NCBI GenBank assembly: GCA_903828595.1
Contig: CAIKMS010000021.1
Span: 1-64,000, forward strand
Origin: an uncultured Pseudomonadota bacterium
Lineage (GTDB): Bacteria; Pseudomonadota; Gammaproteobacteria; Steroidobacterales; Steroidobacteraceae
DNA: 64,000 bases
Direction of reading: 5' to 3'
Positions 36,932-45,685 of the stretch are shown one piece after another. The stretch's first letter is position 1; the number at the start of each line of letters is the position of its first letter. The translations under genes were made by a program, and so were the position numbers. The notes below the pieces were generated by a model, which was given only the letters and a program-made list of their open reading frames with translations, ran no database searches and was not told where the DNA came from.

Positions 36932-37007
36932 TGGTGGGTGCTACAGGGATCGAACCTGTGACCTACGCCTTGTAAGGGCGCCGCTCTACCAGCTGAGCTA
37001 AGCACCC
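36932..37007 (-). tRNA. tRNA-Val (anticodon TAC)
   Basis: 76 bases. Acceptor GGGTGCT pairs with AGCACCC, the anticodon arm is GCGCC-CTTACAA-GGCGT (TAC), the T-arm has GGTTCGATCC, and CCA is encoded. First gene of the Val-Asp pair between lon and ppiD. Confidence 0.96.
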
Positions 37008-37066
37008 GAGAGATCTAAAGGTCCTACGACCCTAAAAAGACTACACAGGCACCCTAAGGGCGCCGA

Positions 37067-37096
37067 AGTCTACGCGATACACAGGGTCTAAGCCAA
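37067..37096 (-). promoter_or_regulatory. Possible promoter of the tRNA-Val-tRNA-Asp pair
   Basis: On the minus strand TTGGCT (37091-37096) and TAGACT (37067-37072) are 18 bases apart, followed by a GC-rich discriminator. Each box matches consensus at four of six positions, so the call is tentative. Confidence 0.35.
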
Positions 37097-37127
37097 GTCC
37101 CTTGGTTAAAAACATCCTATTCGGTGG

Positions 37128-37152
37128 GCCACCCCGGTCTAGCCGAGGTGGC
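37128..37152 (-). terminator. Stem-loop downstream of lon
   Basis: GCCACCTCGG and CCGGGGTGGC (minus strand) form a 10-base stem with one G-T pair around CTAGA, 24 bases after the lon stop. A T5 run follows only after about 15 bases, so efficiency is uncertain. Confidence 0.5.
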
Positions 37153-37175
37153 TTTGGCCAGCCGGCTACGCCTTT

Positions 37176-39632
37176 TTAGTGCGCGCGAATGGATTTACCG
37201 GGCTTTTTAGCCTTGCGGGCACGGGCGACCGATTTAGGCTTCGCCGCGGCCGTACCCTCAGCCTGTGCATCAGCCGCCAAGGTCACCAGCGCGGAGCGCT
37301 CCAGAGCGACTTCCAGCACCTCATCAATCCATTTCACCGGATGGATTTTAAGGGACGCCTTGATGTTCTGCGGAATCTCGACCAAATCCTTCTCGTTGTC
37401 TGCAGGGATGAGTACCGTGGTGATCCCACCTCGATGAGCCGCCAGTAGCTTTTCTTTCAGCCCGCCGATCGGTAATACCTCACCACGCAGCGTGATCTCA
37501 CCGGTCATCGCCACCTCCGCACGCACCGGAATCTTGGTTAGCGCCGAAATCAACGCAGTACACATACCAATACCGGCACTCGGTCCGTCTTTAGGCGTGG
37601 CGCCCTCAGGGACGTGCACGTGCACATCGTGCTTGGCATGAAACTCCGGATCCAGGCCCAACAGATCCTGGCGACTGCGAACCACCGTCATAGCCGCCTG
37701 AATCGACTCTTGCATGACCTCACCGAGCTGACCGGTGTAGGACAGCTTGCCCTTACCCGGCACCACGGCTGCCTCAATGGTCAGCAACTCGCCGCCCACT
37801 TCGGTCCAGGCCAGGCCGGTGACTTGGCCCACCCGGTTCGACTCTTCGGCGCGACCGTAACGGTGCCGTTGTACGCCCAGATAATCATTCAGGTTCTTAG
37901 CTGTCACCTGCAGCGGCTTACTCTTTGGCTTGAGCAGCAGCTGTTTGACCGCCTTACGACAGATCTTGGAGACTTCACGCTCGAGATTACGAACGCCCGC
38001 CTCTCGCGTGTAATAGCGAACAATATCCGTCAACGCGGCGTCAGCAATTTGCAGCTCGCCGTCTTGCAAACCGTTTTGTTTGGCTTGTTTAGGCACTAAG
38101 TAACGGCGGGCAATATTTAGCTTTTCATCTTCGGTGTAGCCGGCTAAACGGATCACTTCCATACGATCCAGCAGCGGCGCTGGAATGTTCAGCGTGTTGG
38201 CAGTACATACGAACATCACATCGGATAAGTCGAAATCGACCTCCAGGTAATGGTCGTTAAAAGTCGCATTTTGCTCGGGATCTAAAACCTCCAGCAGCGC
38301 AGACGAAGGATCACCCCGAAAATCCATCGACATTTTGTCGATTTCATCAAGCAGGAATAACGGGTTGCGCACGCCGGTCTTGGCCATGTTCTGCAAAATC
38401 TTGCCTGGCATGGACCCGATGTAGGTGCGGCGATGACCACGAATCTCAGCCTCATCGCGCACGCCACCCAGCGACATGCGTACGAACTTGCGATTGGTCG
38501 CCTTGGCAATACTCTGACCTAAAGAGGTCTTACCCACACCAGGCGGGCCAACCAGACACAGAATCGGACCTTTCAACTTCTGCACGCGCTGCTGTACAGC
38601 CAGATACTCCACGATTCGCTCTTTGACCTTCTCCAGACCAAAGTGATCCTCGTCCAGCACCTGTTGTGCGGATTCAATATCCAAGTGCACCTTGGTGCGT
38701 TTCTTCCACGGCGCCTTCACTAACCAGTCGATGTAGTTACGCACCACGGTCGCCTCAGCACTCATCGGCGACATCATCTTTAACTTGTTCAGTTCGGCGT
38801 TGGCCTTCTCACGCGCTTCGCGCGGCATACCGGCCTTCTTGATACGCTTTTCGATCTCGCTAATTTCGTTGGGTGCATCCTCAAGCTCACCCAACTCGCG
38901 TTGTATCGCCTTCATTTGCTCGTTCAGGTAGTACTCGCGCTGACTCTTCTCCATCTGCTGCTTCACGCGACCACGGATGCGCTTTTCAATCTGCAGCACT
39001 TCCATCTCACCTTCCACCAAGGCAAGCATGTGTTCAAGCCGCTGACGAACGTCCTGAATTTCCAAAACTTTTTGCTTTTCGGCCAGTTTCAGCGCCATGT
39101 GCGCCGCGACCGTATCGGCCAGCCGTCCCGCCTGTTCAATGCCCGCCAACGAGGTTAAAACCTCCGGCGGCACTTTCTTGTTCATTTTCACGTACTGCTC
39201 GAACTGGCTGATCACCGATCGGGTGAGTACGTCCAACTCTCGCTCTTCATAGACCTCGACATCCGGCATCGCGGTGACTTCCGCGACAAAAGCATCGGTG
39301 GTGATTAGCTGATCAACCACGGCTCTGGAGACGCCTTCGACCAAAACTTTGACCGTCCCGTCGGGCAACTTCAGTAATTGCAGGATCGTCGCCATCGTGC
39401 CGACCCGATACAAATCATCCGCCTTCGGGTCGTCTACTTCGGCCTGTTTTTGTGCCAGCAACAAAATCTGTTTGTCGCCCTTCATGGCCTGTTCCAAGGC
39501 AAGAATGCTTTTTTCGCGGCCCACGAACAGCGGTATCACCATGTGTGGATACACCACGACATCGCGAAGCGGCAAAACCGGCACGACGGTGGCAGATGGG
39601 CTGGCAGTCAAGACAGGTGTGGCTTCGTTCAC
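37176..39632 (-). CDS. lon: ATP-dependent protease Lon
   Basis: Cytoplasmic AAA+ serine protease for damaged and regulatory proteins, 818 residues. Domains in order: N-terminal substrate domain ([27 protein letters not shown]), helical linker, AAA+ module at about 330-580 with Walker [17 protein letters not shown], Walker [11 protein letters not shown], and the C-terminal protease with the catalytic serine in [11 protein letters not shown] and lysine in [14 protein letters not shown]. The C-terminal tail is Lys/Ala-rich. A sigma-32-type promoter lies about 100 bases upstream. It follows clpP-clpX as in E. coli. Confidence 0.98.
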   Translation of the reverse strand: MNEATPVLTASPSATVVPVLPLRDVVVYPHMVIPLFVGREKSILALEQAMKGDKQILLLAQKQAEVDDPKADDLYRVGTMATILQLLKLPDGTVKVLVEGVSRAVVDQLITTDAFVAEVTAMPDVEVYEERELDVLTRSVISQFEQYVKMNKKVPPEVLTSLAGIEQAGRLADTVAAHMALKLAEKQKVLEIQDVRQRLEHMLALVEGEMEVLQIEKRIRGRVKQQMEKSQREYYLNEQMKAIQRELGELEDAPNEISEIEKRIKKAGMPREAREKANAELNKLKMMSPMSAEATVVRNYIDWLVKAPWKKRTKVHLDIESAQQVLDEDHFGLEKVKERIVEYLAVQQRVQKLKGPILCLVGPPGVGKTSLGQSIAKATNRKFVRMSLGGVRDEAEIRGHRRTYIGSMPGKILQNMAKTGVRNPLFLLDEIDKMSMDFRGDPSSALLEVLDPEQNATFNDHYLEVDFDLSDVMFVCTANTLNIPAPLLDRMEVIRLAGYTEDEKLNIARRYLVPKQAKQNGLQDGELQIADAALTDIVRYYTREAGVRNLEREVSKICRKAVKQLLLKPKSKPLQVTAKNLNDYLGVQRHRYGRAEESNRVGQVTGLAWTEVGGELLTIEAAVVPGKGKLSYTGQLGEVMQESIQAAMTVVRSRQDLLGLDPEFHAKHDVHVHVPEGATPKDGPSAGIGMCTALISALTKIPVRAEVAMTGEITLRGEVLPIGGLKEKLLAAHRGGITTVLIPADNEKDLVEIPQNIKASLKIHPVKWIDEVLEVALERSALVTLAADAQAEGTAAAKPKSVARARKAKKPGKSIRAH

Positions 39633-39742
39633 AGGCGGTCCTTAAAACATAAAAGTAAGAGGATGACCTCATGCCTGGCGCGGCCCTAAGGCCTAGTGCA
39701 AGGCTGGATCGATCCCAAATCGACCTTCGCAATAGTAACTCA

Positions 39743-39768
39743 ATGGGGTCGGTAATCTGGGTTGCAAG
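39743..39768 (-). promoter_or_regulatory. Predicted sigma-32 heat-shock promoter of lon
   Basis: On the minus strand CTTGCAA (39762-39768), 13 bases, then CCCCAT (39743-39748). This is close to the RpoH consensus CTTGAAA-N13-15-CCCCAT. It lies 111 bases before the lon start codon, and lon is an established heat-shock gene. Confidence 0.75.
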
Positions 39769-39917
39769 GGTGCACCGGTTATCAATAACCCACGCCATAC
39801 CTTAAGGCTACGCGGCAAGCCGTGCCCTGCCACTAGGATTCACCCTTAAAATAATAAAGGTCACGGCCACGCCTGGCGGCACGGCGGGTCGACAGTCACA
39901 GACCGCCGTCCAACGAT

Positions 39918-39947
39918 GCCGGTGACCTTAAAGCTAAGGCCACCGGC
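39918..39947 (-). terminator. Stem-loop after clpX
   Basis: GCCGGTG and CACCGGC enclose a second stem (GCCTTA with TAAGGT, one mismatch) around GCTT, starting eight bases after the clpX stop. No long T-run follows, so it may stabilise the 3' end or attenuate readthrough. The remaining gap to lon, about 320 bases, holds the heat-shock promoter and nothing else I recognise. Confidence 0.5.
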
Positions 39948-39954
39948 AGGCGAC

Positions 39955-41271
<1,317 letters not shown>

Positions 41272-41424
41272 GCACCACCCCTGATCAAAAGCCTGCGGAC
41301 ACTTGCCGCTGGCATGCAAGGTATATAACACGGGCCTAGCTTCGAGCGCAAAAAACGCCGCGGCCTACGTGTCATAACCCGTTGGTGAAACTCACATATT
41401 CGGCCAAAGCCTGATTACCCTAAC

Positions 41425-42048
41425 TCAGTCTTTTTTGATGAGCGGCAATTCAGCGCGCGACTCTAAGACGTGATCAATCAAACCGTAGTTCTTGGCCGCG
41501 TCCGAGCTCATGAAGTTGTCACGGTCGGTGTCTAAGCCAATCTGCTCGATGGTCTGCCCGGTGTGCTTAGCCAAAATGCGATTCAGACGCACTCGGGTAT
41601 CCAAAATTTCGCGCGTATGAATCTCGATGTCCGTGGCTTGACCCTGGAAGCCGCCCAACGGTTGATGAATCATGACGCGCGAGTGAGGCAGGCTGTAACG
41701 CTTACCTTTCTCACCGGCGGCGAGCAACACCGCTCCCATGCTAGCCGCCTGACCCACGCAGATCGTGCTTACGTTTGGCTTGATAAATTGCATGGTGTCG
41801 TAGATGGCCAGACCCGAAGTTACAACTCCACCGGGTGAGTTGATGTACAAGGCGATGTCTTTATCCGGATTCTCCGACTCCAAGTACAACAACTGCGCGA
41901 CGACCAAGTTGGCCATGTGATCTTCGATAGGGCCGACGATAAAAATCACCCGCTCTTTAAGCAGTCGCGAGTAAATGTCATAGGCACGCTCTCCACGAGA
42001 GGTTTGTTCAACCACCATGGGCACTAAGTTCAAGGCTGTCTCAATCAT
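41425..42048 (-). CDS. clpP: ATP-dependent Clp protease proteolytic subunit
   Basis: Serine peptidase forming the tetradecameric chamber of ClpXP, 207 residues. The catalytic serine is in [16 protein letters not shown] and the histidine in [14 protein letters not shown]; the N-terminal [30 protein letters not shown] is the usual axial loop and handle region. It is 42 bases downstream of tig, the standard tig-clpP-clpX order. Confidence 0.98.
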   Translation of the reverse strand: MIETALNLVPMVVEQTSRGERAYDIYSRLLKERVIFIVGPIEDHMANLVVAQLLYLESENPDKDIALYINSPGGVVTSGLAIYDTMQFIKPNVSTICVGQAASMGAVLLAAGEKGKRYSLPHSRVMIHQPLGGFQGQATDIEIHTREILDTRVRLNRILAKHTGQTIEQIGLDTDRDNFMSSDAAKNYGLIDHVLESRAELPLIKKD

Positions 42049-42090
42049 TACTGTTCACTCCGCTGTGACGATGGCCACGCAAGCTGCGCT

Positions 42091-43392
42091 TTAGGCGCCG
42101 AAATTCATTACTTCTTTAAATGATGAGGGTTTGGAGGTGACCTGAGCCTTAGCCAGCAACCACTCACCGACCTGCTCCTCAATAACCGAGGCATGCACCT
42201 GGCTCATCAATTGAGCGTTGTCGCGGATCTGGCGGGCGGCATCTTCAGGATCGCCATACCCCATAGCCGCGATCTCGATATGCTCTTCAATCTTCGCGGC
42301 GTCCGGCTGCATCTGCTGACCCTTGGCAATCTCATCGATCAAGATGCCTAGCGCCACTCGACGGCGCGCGGTAGCCTCAAACGGCTCACGCGGTGGGGCC
42401 TCCTTGATCTGATCCGGGCTAACGCCCATGCGACGCAACCAATCCACCTGTAAACGCTGGATCTGTGACTCGAGCGAAGTGGCTGGAACTTCAATCGGGT
42501 TAGCGGCCAGCATCGCTTCAAACAACTGGTTCTTCAGTCGCCCCTTAACGGTCGAGGCCAATTCGCGACGCATGTTTTCTTCGACTTCGCGCCGCAGTTG
42601 CTCCACGCCACCCTCGGCAACACCAAAGGCTAGACAGAACTCATCGTCAATGGTCGGCATCTCTTCTTCGGCAACTTCAGACACGGTTGCAGTGAACTGC
42701 GCCGTGCGACCGGCCAGCGCAGGCTGACCGTAATCGACAGGGAAATTCACAGGGAAGGTGACCGTAGCACCTGCGGTAGCGCCCTCTAGTCCTTTTTCAA
42801 AGTCTGGCAGCATGCGTCCAGCACCCAGGATAACGGCGGTGTTCTCGCCTTTACCACCCTCGAAAGCCACGTCATCGAGCTTGCCTTCAAAATCCACGGT
42901 GACGCGATCACCGCTCGTCGCGGCGCGATCGACCTTGTTGTAGCTCACGCGTTGGCGACGCAGGTTCTCAATCATCGCGTCCACATCCGCACTGGTGACT
43001 TCGGCCTCTGGCTTCTCAACACTCAAAGAATCCAGACCCGTAAGAACGACCGTAGGGTAAACCTCAAAAACGGCCGCGTAAGTCAGTTCTTCGCCGACGT
43101 TAGCGCTCAGCGTCTCAATGCGTGGACCACCGACCGGTTCGAGTTTCTCCTGGGCGATCGCTTCATCAAAACTGGAGCGCACCAACTCACTGACCAGGTC
43201 TTGACGCAACTGCGCACCAAACTGCTGCTCAACGACTTTCATCGGAACTTTGCCGGGACGAAAACCTTTAAGGCGAGCCGTGCGCGCAAAATGCGTCATC
43301 CGCGTCTTGAACATCTGCTCGACCCGTTCAGACGGTAGAGCAACTTCCACGCGACGCTGCAAACCACCCGTTGACTGCACTGATACTCTCAT
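42091..43392 (-). CDS. tig: Trigger factor
   Basis: Ribosome-bound folding chaperone with an internal peptidyl-prolyl isomerase domain, 433 residues. The ribosome-binding signature is present as RLKGFRPGKVPMKVVEQQFG, the PPIase domain follows at about 150-245 (DRVTVDFEGKLDDVAFEGGKGENTAVILGAGRMLPDFEKGL), then the helical arms. The ATG at 43392 gives the family start MRVSVQSTGGLQRRVEV; a GTG two codons upstream is better placed after AGGA and may be used. Confidence 0.96.
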   Translation of the reverse strand: MRVSVQSTGGLQRRVEVALPSERVEQMFKTRMTHFARTARLKGFRPGKVPMKVVEQQFGAQLRQDLVSELVRSSFDEAIAQEKLEPVGGPRIETLSANVGEELTYAAVFEVYPTVVLTGLDSLSVEKPEAEVTSADVDAMIENLRRQRVSYNKVDRAATSGDRVTVDFEGKLDDVAFEGGKGENTAVILGAGRMLPDFEKGLEGATAGATVTFPVNFPVDYGQPALAGRTAQFTATVSEVAEEEMPTIDDEFCLAFGVAEGGVEQLRREVEENMRRELASTVKGRLKNQLFEAMLAANPIEVPATSLESQIQRLQVDWLRRMGVSPDQIKEAPPREPFEATARRRVALGILIDEIAKGQQMQPDAAKIEEHIEIAAMGYGDPEDAARQIRDNAQLMSQVHASVIEEQVGEWLLAKAQVTSKPSSFKEVMNFGA

Positions 43393-43437
43393 GACCACAT
43401 CCGTCCTCTACGGGCCCCAGCGGGCCCTCTGCCGATT

Positions 43438-43476
43438 AAAAAAACCTAACGCTGGACACTTGGTTTAAGTGTCCAG
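43438..43476 (-). terminator. Rho-independent terminator after tRNA-Leu
   Basis: CTGGACACTT and AAGTGTCCAG form a perfect 10-base stem with a 5-base loop, followed on the minus strand after a few bases by a run of seven T. It separates the tRNA-Leu transcript from tig. Confidence 0.8.
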
Positions 43477-43525
43477 TCCAATCCCGTGGCCCTAAGGACT
43501 TTCAGTCCCGCTCCTCTGGGGAGTT

Positions 43526-43612
43526 TGGTGCGAAAGGAGAGACTCGAACTCTCACGAGTGTTACCCCGCTGGGACCTAAACCCAGTGCGTCTACCAATTT
43601 CGCCACTTTCGC
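43526..43612 (-). tRNA. tRNA-Leu (anticodon TAG)
   Basis: 87 bases with the long variable arm of class II tRNAs. Acceptor GCGAAAG pairs with CTTTCGC, the anticodon arm is CTGGG-TTTAGGT-CCCAG (TAG), and CCA is encoded. It lies upstream of tig on the same strand. Confidence 0.96.
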
Positions 43613-43650
43613 TCGGGCTGCCCCATCGGTTCACGCCGAGGGGGTCGTTC

Positions 43651-43656
43651 ATTATA
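43651..43656 (-). promoter_or_regulatory. -10 box of the likely tRNA-Leu promoter
   Basis: A perfect TATAAT on the minus strand, 39 bases upstream of the tRNA. No good TTGACA is found at 16-18 bases; CTGCAA at 15 bases is the closest. Confidence 0.4.
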
Positions 43657-43765
43657 GCGGGTCTGACGCGCTTGCAGGGGGTGCTATCTGCAACGCGTGG
43701 CTCACAAAACTGCCCATACTGCGGTCGCTTCGTCGGTTTCGTACTGGACAAAGAGGATTGGGGCC

Positions 43766-44824
43766 CTACCGGGAAGCGGCCGTCGTTGTCGGCGCGGCGG
43801 GCACCGACAGCGAGCGCACCAACGCGCGCTGCTGGGCTCGTGCGGCCGTAGGCAAAGGCACCAGTCCCTTGTCAGTCAAATAGCCCTCTTCACCGGCTGC
43901 CCGTTCGCTGACAAATTCGCCCAAAAACTCAGTCAAGCCCGGAATCACCGCGATATGGGCTTTTTTTACATAAACATACAGGGTGCGGGATATCGGGTAG
44001 CGCCCATCGGCAATCGATTCCGGACTCGCCGCTAAGCCATCAATCGTGGCCGCGCGCAATTTGTCACGATTAGCCTCCAAGTAAGCGTAGGTGAAGATCG
44101 CCATCGCAGTCGGATTAGCGCTTAGCTTACCTACCACCAGCGCGTAGTCCTCCGTTACGTTAATCCACACCCCGTCATCACGGATCTGACCGCATACCTG
44201 CCCGCGAGTGGCTTCTGGCAATAGCTTGGCTTCGGGCAGGCTCAAACAGATAGGCTCCACCACTAGCTCCATAAAAGCATCGCGCGTGCCGTGATTAGGG
44301 CCTGGACCAAACACCGACAGCGGCCGGTTTGGCAAACGTTTGTCGATATCCGACCAATTTTTATACGGGTTGTTGACCCAACGCCCGGCCACTGGCACCC
44401 GCTTAGCTACCGCGCGCCACAGTTGTTCTTGAGTCACGTTAAAACCCGGCTGATGCGCATCGCCCGCCAAGATTATTCCGTCAAAGCCAATTTTGATTTC
44501 AGCAATATCCCCCACGCCATTAGCCCGGCAACGAGCCCGCTCGGCGGGCGTCATTGGCCTGGAGGCATCGGCGATGTCCGGTGTGGAGGTCGCCACGCTG
44601 GCGCAAAACGCCGCAATCCCGGCTCCAGTGCCGTTCGATTCAACTACGGGGGTTTTGAACTTGCCCGATTTGCCCAGGGTTTCGGCGACCACCGAAGCAA
44701 ATGGGTAGACCGTTGAGGAGCCGGTGACTTGGATATGATCACGCGCGGCGGCTGAGTTAGCGGACAAGATAAGGCCTAGACCAACCAGACACCCGGCAAC
44801 TATCCTATTGTTCAGTACAACCAT
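43766..44824 (-). CDS. Phosphate-binding periplasmic protein, PstS family
   Basis: A secreted substrate-binding protein of about 352 residues. A signal peptide (RIVAGCLVGLGLILSANSAAA) is followed by the PstS start IQVTGSSTVYPFASVVAETLG, then VESNGTGAGIAAFC, and FGPGPNHGTRDAFMELVVEPIC, which carries the phosphate-contacting serine, glycine and arginine residues of the family (SNGTG, GTRDAF). No pstC, pstA, pstB or phoU lies nearby, so it is an orphan here. A Pho-box-like site precedes it. The ATG at 44824 was chosen; GTG at 44839 is possible. Confidence 0.85.
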   Translation of the reverse strand: MVVLNNRIVAGCLVGLGLILSANSAAARDHIQVTGSSTVYPFASVVAETLGKSGKFKTPVVESNGTGAGIAAFCASVATSTPDIADASRPMTPAERARCRANGVGDIAEIKIGFDGIILAGDAHQPGFNVTQEQLWRAVAKRVPVAGRWVNNPYKNWSDIDKRLPNRPLSVFGPGPNHGTRDAFMELVVEPICLSLPEAKLLPEATRGQVCGQIRDDGVWINVTEDYALVVGKLSANPTAMAIFTYAYLEANRDKLRAATIDGLAASPESIADGRYPISRTLYVYVKKAHIAVIPGLTEFLGEFVSERAAGEEGYLTDKGLVPLPTAARAQQRALVRSLSVPAAPTTTAASR

Positions 44825-44880
44825 CGCCAAGCCACTCACTCGTATATCAAAATGCCTACAGGGATAATAAGGATAGCGAT

Positions 44881-44898
44881 GTGGCAGTCCGATGACAA
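44881..44898 (-). promoter_or_regulatory. Pho-box-like site upstream of the PstS-like gene
   Basis: Minus strand TTGTCAT, 4 bases, CTGCCAC. Compared with the PhoB repeat CTGTCAT-N4-CTGTCAT this matches at 6 and 5 of 7 positions. It lies 57 bases before the chosen start codon, a suitable distance for activation. Confidence 0.5.
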
Positions 44899-44910
44899 AA
44901 CCTGTGGGAA

Positions 44911-44924
44911 GTCACAACTGTGAC
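44911..44924. promoter_or_regulatory. Inverted repeat in the divergent region
   Basis: GTCACA-AC-TGTGAC is a perfect inverted repeat between the PstS-like gene and the DUF4337 gene. Its half sites are outward versions of the CRP half site, so it is not a standard CRP box. The binder is unknown. Confidence 0.35.
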
Positions 44925-44997
44925 GCATTTCCGTCCATGCATCGGCCTGATTAAGCGATCGCGTGACTCAATCTTTAGACTTTTTTGAGGTTTGCTT

Positions 44998-45558
44998 ATG
45001 TCGGAAGTAGAAGTTCATCACGTGGATCACACCGATACCCTGGGACGACGGGTCGGCGTGATGGTGGGGTTGCTGGGCATTTTGCTGGCGGTAGTCACCA
45101 TCTCATCGCATCGAGCGCATACCGCGGCCGTGGTACATCGCACGGAAGCCAATGACGACTGGGCTTATTATCAGGCCAAGAAAATCCGCCAGCACACGGC
45201 CGAGGTCGCCAAAACTCTCACTCAAGCGTTAGGCACAGACCCTGAGAAAGTCAGCGCCGCTGTAGACAGCTTTAACTCTATGTCTGGCAAATACACCAAG
45301 GACGCTGAAGAGATCAAAAAGCAGGCGGACGATAAAATTCATCGTACTGAAGAAGCTGAACACAAAGCGTTGGCCTTTGACTTAGGCGAGGGTTTTTTAG
45401 AGTTAGGACTGGTGCTGTCCTCGCTCTACTTTATGGGACGTCAACGATTGTTCCCTATCGCAGGACTGATCGCCGCTTTAGCGGGCCTAAGCTTGGGCGT
45501 TCTAGGATTTTTAGGCGGTGAATGGGCAGCCGGCTTAGCGAGGTTCTTTGTCGATTAG
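44998..45558 (+). CDS. DUF4337 family membrane protein
   Basis: A 186-residue protein with one N-terminal helix (VGVMVGLLGILLAVVTISSH), a charged helical, probably coiled-coil segment (residues about 45-125, EANDDWAYYQAKKIRQHTAEV and so on) and two C-terminal helices (LELGLVLSSLYFMG and LFPIAGLIAALAGLSLGVLGFLGG). The EANDDWAYYQAKKIR motif is the mark of DUF4337. The ATG at 44998 follows GAGG at seven bases. Function is unknown. It is divergent from the PstS-like gene and ends at a strong terminator. Confidence 0.8.
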   Translation: MSEVEVHHVDHTDTLGRRVGVMVGLLGILLAVVTISSHRAHTAAVVHRTEANDDWAYYQAKKIRQHTAEVAKTLTQALGTDPEKVSAAVDSFNSMSGKYTKDAEEIKKQADDKIHRTEEAEHKALAFDLGEGFLELGLVLSSLYFMGRQRLFPIAGLIAALAGLSLGVLGFLGGEWAAGLARFFVD

Positions 45559-45602
45559 CTTCGCCCACCACGCGTAGTCACTCATCCTGCACACAGCAAA
45601 AA

Positions 45603-45630
45603 GCCACGCTCGACTGAGCGTGGCTTTTTT
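45603..45630. terminator. Strong bidirectional terminator
   Basis: GCCACGCTC and GAGCGTGGC form a perfect 9-base stem with loop GACT, flanked by A5 on the left and T6 on the right. It serves both the DUF4337 gene and the convergent TonB receptor gene. Confidence 0.93.
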
Positions 45631-45685
45631 CTTCTGGGTCTAAAACGAGCACCGGCAGGGTAAGACCCCTGTCGGTGCGAAACGC

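Noticed and set aside
41332-41424. Separate sigma-32 promoter for clpX
   Set aside because: TATATA is present but no CTTGAAA/CCCCAT pair; at best a weak sigma-70 site.
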